Below are positions 1-7,724 of a DNA stretch of 8,283 nt, one piece after another. Source of the DNA: JACRBK01 sp964427955 (GTDB lineage Bacteria > Chloroflexota > Anaerolineae > Aggregatilineales > Aggregatilineaceae); the NCBI GenBank assembly GCA_964427955.1, contig CAYRWY010000261.1:1-8283 (forward strand), given 5' to 3'. The translations under genes were made by a program, and so were the position numbers. The notes beneath the pieces are model-generated. The model did not search any database, was not told where the DNA came from, and worked only from the letters and a program-made list of their open reading frames with translations. The number at the start of each line of letters is the position of its first letter. The stretch's first letter is position 1.

Positions 1-41
1 CCACGCGGTGGCGAGGGGGTTGGGAGGCCGCCCGGCGGTGA

Positions 42-641
42 TTACGGCTGGAGGGCGTCCAGCGCCAGATTGAGTTCGAGCACGTTGACCCGCGCTTCTC
101 CCAGGACGCCGAACTGGCGTTTTTCGGTGTGTTGATCCACCAACCGGCGGATCACCGCTTCGTCCACCCCACGCTCGCGCGCGACGCGCGGCACCTGGTA
201 ATAGGCCGCGGCGGGGCTGATGTGCGGATCGAGGCCGCTGCCGGAGGCCGTCACCAGGTCCACCGGGATCGGAGCGGCGTTGCCGGGATCGGCGGCGTGC
301 AGGGCGTCGATGCGCGCCTGGACCATGTCGATCAGGGCCGGATTCAGCGGTCCATAGTTCGACCCGGACGACGCCGCGGCGTTGTAGGGCACCGGGCCGG
401 TGGCCGACAACCGCCCCCAGAAATAGCGCGGATCGTCGAACGATTGGCCGATCAGCGCCGAGCCGACGGTCTGCCCGTCGCGCGTGATGAGGCTGCCGTT
501 AGCCTGGTGGGGAAAAATCACCTGCGCCAGGCCCGTCATCGCCAGCGGGTACAGCACGCCGGTCAGCAGCGTCAGCAGCCCCAACAGCACCAACGCCGGG
601 CGAAGTTGTTCAAACAGGGATGAAATTCGTGGTTCGTGCAT
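42..641 (-). CDS. kdpC: KdpC, potassium-transporting ATPase subunit C
   Basis: Small single-span subunit that stabilises the KdpFABC K+ pump at the plasma membrane and is thought to help nucleotide binding by KdpB. The product is 199 aa (E. coli about 190). It has one N-terminal membrane segment at about residues 16-43, then an extracytoplasmic domain with family signatures: FDDPRYFWGRLSAT at 68-81, SGSNYGPLNP at 92-101 and DLVTASGSGLDPHISPAAA at 128-146. The frame is open back to a TTG at 653. I prefer ATG 641 because GGAGG (647-651, complement) sits 5 bases before it and because TTG 653 would almost touch the kdpB stop. It is the last visible gene of the operon, 13 bases after kdpB. No clear terminator follows in the 41 bases left. 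Family assignment is certain; the start is very likely. Confidence 0.97.
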   Translation of the reverse strand: MHEPRISSLFEQLRPALVLLGLLTLLTGVLYPLAMTGLAQVIFPHQANGSLITRDGQTVGSALIGQSFDDPRYFWGRLSATGPVPYNAAASSGSNYGPLNPALIDMVQARIDALHAADPGNAAPIPVDLVTASGSGLDPHISPAAAYYQVPRVARERGVDEAVIRRLVDQHTEKRQFGVLGEARVNVLELNLALDALQP

Positions 642-646
642 GGCAT

Positions 647-651
647 CCTCC
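647..651 (-). promoter_or_regulatory. Shine-Dalgarno of kdpC
   Basis: GGAGG on the minus strand, 5 bases before ATG 641. It decides the start in favour of ATG 641 over the in-frame TTG at 653, which it lies downstream of and so cannot serve. Confidence 0.8.
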
Positions 652-654
652 AAT

Positions 655-2733
<2,079 letters not shown>

Positions 2734-2748
2734 GGTTGTTCCGTCCTC

Positions 2749-4485
2749 TTACAGCATCAGTTGTTCGACGATAGGCCCCAGGGCCAACGCCGGGATGAAC
2801 GACAAGGCCCCCACCAGGATCACGATGCCGATGAGCAGCGCGACAAACAGCGGCGTATGGGTCGGCAGCGTACCGGCCCCGGCGGGCACGATCTTTTTCT
2901 GCGCCAGCGATCCGGCCAACGCCAGGATCGGGACGATGATCCAGTAGCGCGCCAGCAGCATGACGATCCCCAGCGCCAGGTTGTAAAACTCCGTGTTGGC
3001 ACCCAGCCCGGCGAACGCGCTGCCGTTGTTGTTGCCCGCCGAGGTGAAGGCGTACAGCACCTCGCTGTAGCCGTGCGCGCCGGGGTTGTAGATCGTCGCT
3101 TTCCCTCCGCTCGTCACCAGCGCCACCGCCACCCCGACCAGCACGATCAGCGGCATGATCAGGATGACGAGCGAGACCATCTTCATCTCGTAGGCTTCGA
3201 TCTTCTTCCCCAGGTATTCCGGGGTGCGCCCGACCATCAGCCCGGCCACGAACACCGCGACGATCACGAACGCCAACATGCCGTACAGCCCCGATCCCAC
3301 GCCGCCGAAGATCGTTTCGCCCATCTGCATCATGAACAGCGCGACCAGGCCGCCCAACGGGGTAAACGAATCGTGCATCGCGTTCACCGAGCCATTCGAA
3401 GCAGCCGTCGTCGCCGTGGCCCACAGCGCCGAGTTGGCGACGCCGAAACGCATTTCCTTGCCTTCCATGTTGCCGCCGGGATTGGTAGCGCTGGCGGTTT
3501 GATTCACCCCCAGCGCCCGGATGCGCGGGTTGCCCTGCGCTTCCGCGGCATACGCTCCCACCGCCAGCACGCCCAGCACGATCGTCATGGCCGCCAGGAT
3601 CGCCCAGCCCTGGCGCGTGTCCCCGACCATTTTCCCGAAGGTGTAGCACAGCGCCGCGGGAATCAGCAGGATCGAGAGCATTTCCAGGAAGTTCGACAGC
3701 GGCGTCGGGTTCTCGAAAGGATGCGCTGAATTGACGTTGAAGAAGCCGCCGCCGTTGGTCCCCAACTGCTTGATGGCGAGCTGGGACGCCGCCGGACCGA
3801 CCGCGATCACCTGCTCCAAGACCGACTGGCCGTCGGCACCGCTCACCGGCTGGACCAGGTGCACCGTCTTGTACCCGTCGAAAGTCTGCACCACACCCTG
3901 CGATACCAGCACCAGGGTGAGCAGGATCGACAGCGGCAGCAGGATGTAGAGCGTCGTGCGCACCAGGTCTACCCAGAAGTTGCCCAGCGTGCCCGTCGAG
4001 CGCCGCGCGATCCCGCGAATCAGCGCGACCAGCACGGCCATCCCGGTCGCCGCCGAGACGAAGTTCTGCACCGTCAGGCCGAGCATCTGGGTGAGATAGC
4101 TCATCGTCGTCTCGCCGCCATAGCCCTGCCAGTTGGTGTTGCTGACAAAGCTGACCGCGGTGTTGAAAGACGAGTCCGGCGACACGGCGGGCAGGCTTTG
4201 GGGATTGAGCGGCAGCGACCCTTGCAGGCGTTGCAGCGCGTAAACGACCAGCAGCCCCGCCGCATTGAACAGCAGCAGGGCGAGGGTGTAGACCTTCCAG
4301 CTCATCTCCGCCTCGGGGTGTACCCCGCCGAGACGGTAGCCGACCCGTTCGACCGGTCCCAACACGCGATCCAAAATCACCGGCTGTCCCTCGTAGACGC
4401 GCGCCATATACGTGCCCAGCGGCTTAACCACCGCGATCAGCACGGCCAGATAAAGTCCGATCTGAATCAATCCATTGGCGGTCAT
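2749..4485 (-). CDS. kdpA: KdpA, potassium-binding channel-like subunit
   Basis: Selects and takes up K+ for the KdpFABC pump; related to the Trk/Ktr/HKT superfamily, with four pore-loop repeats. The product is 578 aa (E. coli 557). The four selectivity-filter segments are recognisable: NTNWQGYGGE at 116-125, GTNGGGFFN at 242-250, TTAASNGSVNAMHD at 359-372 and SAGNNNGSAFAG at 482-493. Multiple membrane spans alternate with them, starting at residues 5-25. PLGTYMARVY at 22-31 is also typical of the family. The start ATG 4485 overlaps the kdpF stop (ATGA), and GGAGG lies 7 bases upstream inside kdpF, so kdpF and kdpA are probably translationally coupled. kdpB follows after 15 bases. No truncation or missing filter residue was seen. 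Confidence 0.99.
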   Translation of the reverse strand: MTANGLIQIGLYLAVLIAVVKPLGTYMARVYEGQPVILDRVLGPVERVGYRLGGVHPEAEMSWKVYTLALLLFNAAGLLVVYALQRLQGSLPLNPQSLPAVSPDSSFNTAVSFVSNTNWQGYGGETTMSYLTQMLGLTVQNFVSAATGMAVLVALIRGIARRSTGTLGNFWVDLVRTTLYILLPLSILLTLVLVSQGVVQTFDGYKTVHLVQPVSGADGQSVLEQVIAVGPAASQLAIKQLGTNGGGFFNVNSAHPFENPTPLSNFLEMLSILLIPAALCYTFGKMVGDTRQGWAILAAMTIVLGVLAVGAYAAEAQGNPRIRALGVNQTASATNPGGNMEGKEMRFGVANSALWATATTAASNGSVNAMHDSFTPLGGLVALFMMQMGETIFGGVGSGLYGMLAFVIVAVFVAGLMVGRTPEYLGKKIEAYEMKMVSLVILIMPLIVLVGVAVALVTSGGKATIYNPGAHGYSEVLYAFTSAGNNNGSAFAGLGANTEFYNLALGIVMLLARYWIIVPILALAGSLAQKKIVPAGAGTLPTHTPLFVALLIGIVILVGALSFIPALALGPIVEQLML

Positions 4486-4574
4486 TGGAACGCCTCCGGC
4501 TTCAAGAGCGCCACCAACAGGTAGAGCAGCAGCCCTAGAGCAATCAATCCTGAAACCACGTAGAGCAGCGACAT
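4482..4574 (-). CDS. kdpF: KdpF, small stabilising subunit of the Kdp pump
   Basis: A 30-aa single-span peptide that stabilises the KdpABC complex in the membrane. The sequence starts MSLLYVVSGLIALGLLLYLL and ends in KPEAFQ. The hydrophobic segment spans about residues 3-25, followed by the Lys-Pro-Glu-Ala-Phe tail typical of KdpF (E. coli 29 aa, ending NAEAF). A strong AGGAGGA (4579-4585, complement) lies 4 bases before ATG 4574. Its TGA overlaps the kdpA ATG. Position directly before kdpA, size and tail make the call firm despite the tiny size. Confidence 0.95.
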   Translation of the reverse strand: MSLLYVVSGLIALGLLLYLLVALLKPEAFQ

Positions 4575-4578
4575 GATG

Positions 4579-4585
4579 TCCTCCT
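4579..4585 (-). promoter_or_regulatory. Shine-Dalgarno of kdpF
   Basis: AGGAGGA 4 bases upstream of the kdpF ATG on the minus strand. It is a near-perfect ribosome binding site, and it supports this very short gene as real. Confidence 0.85.
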
Positions 4586-4593
4586 AGAGTTGC

Positions 4594-4779
4594 TCACACA
4601 GTTTGACCAGGCCCATGAATGATGCTGTTGGCGAATTCATACCTCACCCCTAAATCCCCTCTCCAAGTCTGGAGAGGGGACTTGCCCGTCTCCCCCTCTC
4701 CGAGAGCGGAGAGGGGGCTGGGGGGTGAGGTAGGCTCTGGCATGTCGTTCGCCAACAGTATCATGAACAGGATGTCCAT
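4594..4779 (-). CDS. Doubtful small ORF running through a palindromic element
   Basis: An open frame of 61 codons between kdpE and kdpF, starting MDILFMILLANDMPE. It has GAGGA (4788-4792, complement) 8 bases before ATG 4779, and it stops at TGA 4594-4596, just before the kdpF ribosome site. The first 12 residues are hydrophobic. Roughly codons 17-46 are encoded by the palindromic element at 4641-4731 and give the low-complexity Pro/Ser/Gly-rich text such repeats produce in any frame. The last residues (EFANSIIHGPGQTV) come from the opposite inverted arm. I recognise no family. It may be a leader peptide, a small gene broken by the element, or chance; the start signal is the only support. Confidence 0.22.
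   Translation of the reverse strand: MDILFMILLANDMPEPTSPPSPLSALGEGETGKSPLQTWRGDLGVRYEFANSIIHGPGQTV
4620..4763. repeat. Outer inverted repeat enclosing the palindromic element
   Basis: The left arm at 4620-4635 (TGATGCTGTTGGCGAA) and the right arm at 4748-4763 (TTCGCCAACAGTATCA) are reverse complements at 15 of 16 positions. They enclose the separate 91-base element at 4641-4731, with unpaired spacers of 5 and 16 bases. No target-site duplication is visible at either boundary. An RNA made from the minus strand, as expected for a kdpE-to-kdpF transcript, could close the whole region into one branched structure. Confidence 0.75.
4641..4731. repeat. Palindromic element with two hairpins inside a closing stem
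   Basis: A 10-base inverted repeat closes the element: ACCTCACCCC at 4641-4650 and GGGGTGAGGT at 4722-4731. Inside are two back-to-back hairpins with related sequence. The first has an 11-bp perfect stem, TCCCCTCTCCA (4655-4665) with 4670-4680 and a 4-base loop. The second has an 11-bp perfect stem, CCCCCTCTCCG (4692-4702) with 4707-4717 and a 4-base loop. The whole can fold as a three-way junction in DNA or RNA. No run of T follows on either strand, so it is not a classical terminator. From memory, elements of this CCTCACCCC/CCCTCTCC type are dispersed in many environmental bacterial genomes; that cannot be checked here. It encodes no transposase. Confidence 0.85.
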
Positions 4780-4806
4780 AGCTTCCGTCCTCACGCTATC
4801 ACGAAG

Positions 4807-4827
4807 TCACAAAAAGCCTTAAAAAGG
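4807..4827 (-). promoter_or_regulatory. T-rich tandem repeat just after kdpE (weak terminator or operator half-sites)
   Basis: On the minus strand this reads CTTTTTAAGG followed by CTTTTTGTGA, a 10-base tandem repeat starting about 13 bases after the kdpE stop. CCTT-TTT-AAGG (4817-4827) could form a 4-bp hairpin followed by CTTTTTG, a poor intrinsic terminator that would let much transcription through. Alternatively, T-rich half-sites about one helical turn apart suit binding by an OmpR-family regulator such as KdpE, though the match to the operator at 5630-5646 is poor. Either reading is tentative. Confidence 0.25.
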
Positions 4828-4839
4828 GAACGAGCGCGT

Positions 4840-5544
4840 TTATTGAGGAAGATCGACGAACCGGTAACCAATCCCCTGCTCGGTAAAGATGTACAGCGGG
4901 GTCCTGGCCGGACTTTCGCCCAGTTTTCTACGCAGGGTATTGACGTGGACGTTGACGATGTGCGGCACCCGGCGTTTGTTAGGCCCCCAGATCTCATCGA
5001 GCAGCATACGGTGCGTGAGGACCTGGCCGGGATGGGTCGCCAACAGGCGCAGCAGGTCATATTCTTTGGGGGTCAGGTGGATCTCTTCCCCCTTGAGCAT
5101 GACGCGGCGCTTGACCAGATCGATCACCAGGTCCCGCGCGTGGATCTGGCCGGACGTGGCCCGCGCGTCGGCGGTGGCACTCCGCCGCAGCACCACGGCG
5201 ATCCGGGCGGCCAGTTCTTCCATGTCGAACGGCTTGACCACGTAATCGTCGGCCCCGGCCCCAAACGCGGACAGTTTGGTCTTCTTCTGATCATTGACCG
5301 ACAGCATAATGACCGGCGCCGTACACTCCGCGCGCAGCCGATGGCACACGTCTATTCCGTTCAACTGCGACCGCAGGTCAATATCCAACAGGATCACATC
5401 CGGTCGCTGCTGCACAGCGAGCAGGAGCGCCTCTTCGCCGCTGTTGGCCGCGATGACCTGGTAGCCATACCCTTTGAAACCGATGCGAAGCAGTCTGCAA
5501 AGCTGCGGGTCATCATCGACCACCAGGAGTTTGAGCACACTCAT
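4840..5544 (-). CDS. kdpE: KdpE-like OmpR/PhoB-family response regulator
   Basis: Two-component response regulator, inferred to activate kdpFABC at low K+ or under osmotic stress after phosphorylation by a KdpD-type kinase. The product is 234 aa (E. coli KdpE 225). The receiver domain (about 4-118) has the acidic cluster DDD at 10-12, phospho-acceptor Asp54 in ILLDIDL, Ser82 as the switch hydroxyl residue and Lys104 in VVKPF. The winged-helix DNA-binding domain (about 135-231) has LTPKEYDLLRLL at 157-168, the recognition helix VNVHVNTLRRKL at 197-208 and the hairpin GIGYRF at 224-229. The frame opens at 5583, but ATG 5544 is chosen because GGAGGG precedes it by 4 bases and MSVLKLLVVDDD is a normal receiver start. 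The KdpE name rests on context: it lies upstream of kdpF in the same direction and has a KdpE-like box in front. The family alone would only give OmpR-type. Confidence 0.9.
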   Translation of the reverse strand: MSVLKLLVVDDDPQLCRLLRIGFKGYGYQVIAANSGEEALLLAVQQRPDVILLDIDLRSQLNGIDVCHRLRAECTAPVIMLSVNDQKKTKLSAFGAGADDYVVKPFDMEELAARIAVVLRRSATADARATSGQIHARDLVIDLVKRRVMLKGEEIHLTPKEYDLLRLLATHPGQVLTHRMLLDEIWGPNKRRVPHIVNVHVNTLRRKLGESPARTPLYIFTEQGIGYRFVDLPQ

Positions 5545-5548
5545 GATT

Positions 5549-5554
5549 CCCTCC
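5549..5554 (-). promoter_or_regulatory. Shine-Dalgarno of kdpE
   Basis: GGAGGG 4 bases before ATG 5544. It selects this start over the upstream in-frame ATG at 5583, which would lie inside the predicted -10 region and add 13 residues before the receiver domain. Confidence 0.8.
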
Positions 5555-5581
5555 ACCACGGCCTCCAAAATTGATGTTTCC

Positions 5582-5609
5582 ATTGTAACGGGTGGTCGAT
5601 AAGTGAAAG
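5582..5609 (-). promoter_or_regulatory. Candidate promoter of kdpE (and kdpFABC by read-through)
   Basis: The minus strand carries TACAAT (5582-5587), 5 of 6 bases of the sigma-70 -10 consensus. The best -35 match is the weak CTTTCA (5604-5609) with a 16-base spacer. The predicted start site is near 5575, leaving about 30 bases of leader before ATG 5544. A poor -35 box fits a promoter that needs an activator, and a KdpE-like box lies directly upstream. Confidence 0.5.
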
Positions 5610-5629
5610 GTCAGGGTTGGGGGGCAAGT

Positions 5630-5646
5630 GGTCAAAAAAGTATAAA
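5630..5646 (-). promoter_or_regulatory. KdpE-like operator upstream of kdpE
   Basis: The minus strand reads TTTATACTTTTTTGACC. The E. coli kdp operator bound by KdpE is, as I recall it, TTTATACTTTTTTTACA: two half-sites TTTATA and TTTACA separated by 5 bases. The match is 15 of 17 with identical spacing and the first half-site perfect. If the TACAAT -10 element is right and transcription starts near 5575, the box spans about -55 to -71, the placement reported for E. coli. It is the only A/T-rich block of this kind in the divergent region. The match is seen directly; binding is inferred. Confidence 0.65.
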
Positions 5647-5654
5647 GGGGCGGC

Positions 5655-5684
5655 TTGCGCGGAGAGTGGACCTGCCTGTAAAAT
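5655..5684 (+). promoter_or_regulatory. Candidate promoter of the ABC exporter gene
   Basis: TAAAAT (5679-5684) matches the -10 consensus at 5 of 6 positions. TTGCGC (5655-5660) is a weak -35, 18 bases upstream. The start site would be near 5691, giving a leader of about 35 bases. The KdpE-like box at 5630-5646 then falls at about -45 to -61 of this promoter. Confidence 0.4.
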
Positions 5685-5725
5685 CTGCCCTTCTCTAGCC
5701 TTTCCAGCGTCCTTGGTATCAACCT

Positions 5726-7540
5726 ATGCAGCGTGTACGACGAATTCAGAGTCAAGTCCGCTTGTTTGCGCCATTACGGTTTGTGCGTGAAAGTGCGCCG
5801 CGCTGGACCATCGCGAATATCATTCTGACGGTCTTGCAGGGTCTCCTGCCGCTGTCTTCGCTCTATTTGATGAAATTGTTCGTGGACCGCGTCAGCCACC
5901 ACGTGAGCAGTCAGGCGGAGTTGAGCGCGGCGTTCAACGACGTGATCGTCGTGGTGGTCTGGATGGCGGGTGTCGCGCTGGCCGGGGCCATTTTGAACGC
6001 GTTGGGGAGTTGGGTCACCGCCAATCAATCCATCCTGGTCGGCAATCATATGCAGGACGTGATCCATGCCCAATCGCTGCTCGTCGATCTGGAGTTTTAC
6101 GAGAGTTCCGATTTCTACAACAAGCTCCAGCGCGCGCAGCGCGAAGCCGGGATGCGACCGCTGCGTATCCTCGCCAACCTGACGTCGCTGGGCCAAAGCA
6201 GCCTGGTGCTGATCGGGGTCACCGGCCTGTTACTGACCTTTCACTGGTCGCTGGCGCTCGTGCTGCTGGGGGCGGTCATTCCGAGTTTTTTGGTGCGGCT
6301 GTACTATTCCAAAGTCATGCATCGCTGGCAGCGCGAACACACCGAAATGCAGCGGCTTATCTCGTACCTGAGCGATCTGTTGATTGGCAGTTATCACGCC
6401 AAAGAAATCCGCCTGTTCAACGTGGGTCACGTCATCCGCAGCCGGTATCGCGACCTGCGGAACAAGCTGAATCGGGAGCAGTTGAGGCTGACCTTACGCC
6501 AGTCGTTGATGAATCTCGGCGCGCAGGTCGTGACGTCGCTGCTGATCTATGGGTCCTATGTTTATGTGGCTCACCAAACCCTGGAGGGGGCCGTCACCCT
6601 GGGCGGTCTCGTCATGTATTATCAAGCTCTCCAGCGGGGCCAGAGCGCCCTCAACCAGTTCTTAGGCAGCCTGTCGGGCCTGTATGAAGACAACCTCTTT
6701 GTCGGGGATCTCTACGAGTTCCTGAATATCAAGCCCAAGATCGGCTCGCCCGACACTCCCCAACCGGTACCGTCCCCGCTGCAAGAGAAGATCGAGTTCA
6801 AGGGCGTGAACTTCGACTACCCACTGAGTGCCCGCAAAGCCCTGGAAAACATCAATCTGACGATCCATCCGGGCGAAAAAGTGGCCCTCGTCGGGGAAAA
6901 TGGGTCGGGGAAAACGACGCTGATCAAACTGCTGTGCCGCCTGTATGACCCCCAGGCCGGTCAAATCACCGTCGATGGGATCGATCTCCGGGATTTTGAC
7001 GTCGTCGCCTGGCGCCGCCAGATTGGGGCCATTCTACAAGACTACGCGCATTACTACCTTTCGGCGCGCGACAATATCTGGTTCGGCAACATCGAGCTGC
7101 CGGTCGATGCCGAGGAAATCGACCGTGCCGCCGTGCAGTCGGGTGCCGATGAGGTCTTGCAGCGTTTGCCGAAAGGCTACGACACGATTCTCGGCAAGCT
7201 GTTTCAGGATGGCGAGCAGTTGAGCATCGGCGAATGGCAGAAGATCGCGCTGGCGCGGGCGTTCGCGCGCAATGCGCAGCTTATCGTGTTGGACGAGCCG
7301 ACCAGCTCCCTGGACGCGGCGTCTGAGTACCACATTTTCGAACGAATCCGCGAGCTGACCGAGGGCCGGACGGTCATTCTGATCAGCCACCGTTTTTCGA
7401 CCGTGCGCATGGCAGACCGCATTGTGGTCCTGGAGCACGGGCGGATCGTGGAACAGGGCAGCCACGAGGAACTGATGCGGTTGAACGGCAAGTACCGGAC
7501 AATGTACGATATGCAGGCCAAAAGCTACCAGTTCAGCTAG
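5726..7540 (+). CDS. ABC exporter, fused transmembrane and ATP-binding domains
   Basis: A half-size ABC exporter of 604 aa that would work as a dimer in the plasma membrane; its substrate cannot be told. The transmembrane domain (about 25-325) has hydrophobic spans near 28-50, 72-95, 155-195 and 265-300. The ATPase domain (about 355-595) has A-loop Tyr365, Walker A GENGSGKTT at 390-398, Q-loop Gln438, signature LSIGEWQ at 499-505, Walker B LIVLDE at 519-524, D-loop SSLD at 527-530 and H-loop His555. The signature departs from LSGGQ at its third residue (Ile501 for Gly) and ends GEWQ, a variant seen in some peptide- or lipid-type exporters. ATG 5726 is the first in-frame start after a stop at 5696, and no good Shine-Dalgarno precedes it. 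It is divergent from kdpE. A role in K+ or osmotic stress is possible from position only. Confidence 0.93.
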   Translation: MQRVRRIQSQVRLFAPLRFVRESAPRWTIANIILTVLQGLLPLSSLYLMKLFVDRVSHHVSSQAELSAAFNDVIVVVVWMAGVALAGAILNALGSWVTANQSILVGNHMQDVIHAQSLLVDLEFYESSDFYNKLQRAQREAGMRPLRILANLTSLGQSSLVLIGVTGLLLTFHWSLALVLLGAVIPSFLVRLYYSKVMHRWQREHTEMQRLISYLSDLLIGSYHAKEIRLFNVGHVIRSRYRDLRNKLNREQLRLTLRQSLMNLGAQVVTSLLIYGSYVYVAHQTLEGAVTLGGLVMYYQALQRGQSALNQFLGSLSGLYEDNLFVGDLYEFLNIKPKIGSPDTPQPVPSPLQEKIEFKGVNFDYPLSARKALENINLTIHPGEKVALVGENGSGKTTLIKLLCRLYDPQAGQITVDGIDLRDFDVVAWRRQIGAILQDYAHYYLSARDNIWFGNIELPVDAEEIDRAAVQSGADEVLQRLPKGYDTILGKLFQDGEQLSIGEWQKIALARAFARNAQLIVLDEPTSSLDAASEYHIFERIRELTEGRTVILISHRFSTVRMADRIVVLEHGRIVEQGSHEELMRLNGKYRTMYDMQAKSYQFS

Positions 7541-7587
7541 CCTGTACGTCCACAGCAGAAAGCTCCTTCCCCGGTGTGCGATCTCCA

Positions 7588-7617
7588 CTAGTGTCACAGC
7601 GCCCCAAGCTGTACTAG
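7588..7617. repeat. Inverted repeat overlapping a candidate promoter
   Basis: CTAGT (7588-7592) with ACAG (7596-7599) pairs with CTGTACTAG (7609-7617). The left arm has a 3-base bulge (GTC), and the loop is 9 bases. It is not followed by a T run, so a terminator for the ABC gene is unlikely. Because it overlaps the candidate -35 to -10 region it could be an operator, but it may also be chance. Confidence 0.3.
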
Positions 7618-7620
7618 AAT
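7591..7620 (+). promoter_or_regulatory. Candidate promoter of the HAMP-repeat kinase gene
   Basis: TAGAAT (7615-7620), 5 of 6 to the -10 consensus, lies 18 bases after GTGTCA (7591-7596, 4 of 6 to the -35). It would give a leader of about 100 bases before ATG 7725. The 184-base gap after the ABC gene makes an independent promoter plausible. Confidence 0.35.
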
Positions 7621-7712
7621 AGGGTTAAAGCAGCGATGGCCGGAGTTGCTGCCTTCCTGTTACGTGATCGCTGATGTAATGCCATTCCTCCACTTAGAAC
7701 TCGAACAAGGCC

Positions 7713-7719
7713 GGGAGGT
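7713..7719 (+). promoter_or_regulatory. Shine-Dalgarno of the HAMP-repeat kinase gene
   Basis: GGGAGGT lies 5 bases before ATG 7725 and 8 bases before ATG 7728. Both ATGs are in frame, so the start is uncertain by one codon. It supports translation starting here rather than at a later Met. Confidence 0.75.
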
Positions 7720-7724
7720 CGCTC

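Noticed and set aside
1..41. Terminator or start of another gene after kdpC
   Set aside because: The GC-rich CCGCC/GGCGG palindrome has almost no loop and no T run follows; no start codon with a ribosome site is visible in 41 bases.
3859..4524. Plus-strand open frame opposite kdpA and kdpF
   Set aside because: Shadow of the kdpA reading frame; no ribosome site or recognisable domain.
4641..4731. Possible CRISPR-like repeats (two related hairpins)
   Set aside because: Only two units, back to back with no spacers of regular size, and no cas genes in view.
4641..4731. Intrinsic terminator after kdpE
   Set aside because: The hairpins are strong but neither is followed by a T run on either strand.
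4619..4822. Plus-strand 67-codon open frame through the palindromic element
   Set aside because: Arises because the element is nearly palindromic; no Shine-Dalgarno sequence, and most of its residues are repeat-derived.
4575..4839. Cyclic-di-AMP (ydaO-type) riboswitch, which controls kdp genes in some bacteria
   Set aside because: No arrangement resembling that riboswitch was recognised; the region is explained by the palindromic element and spacers.
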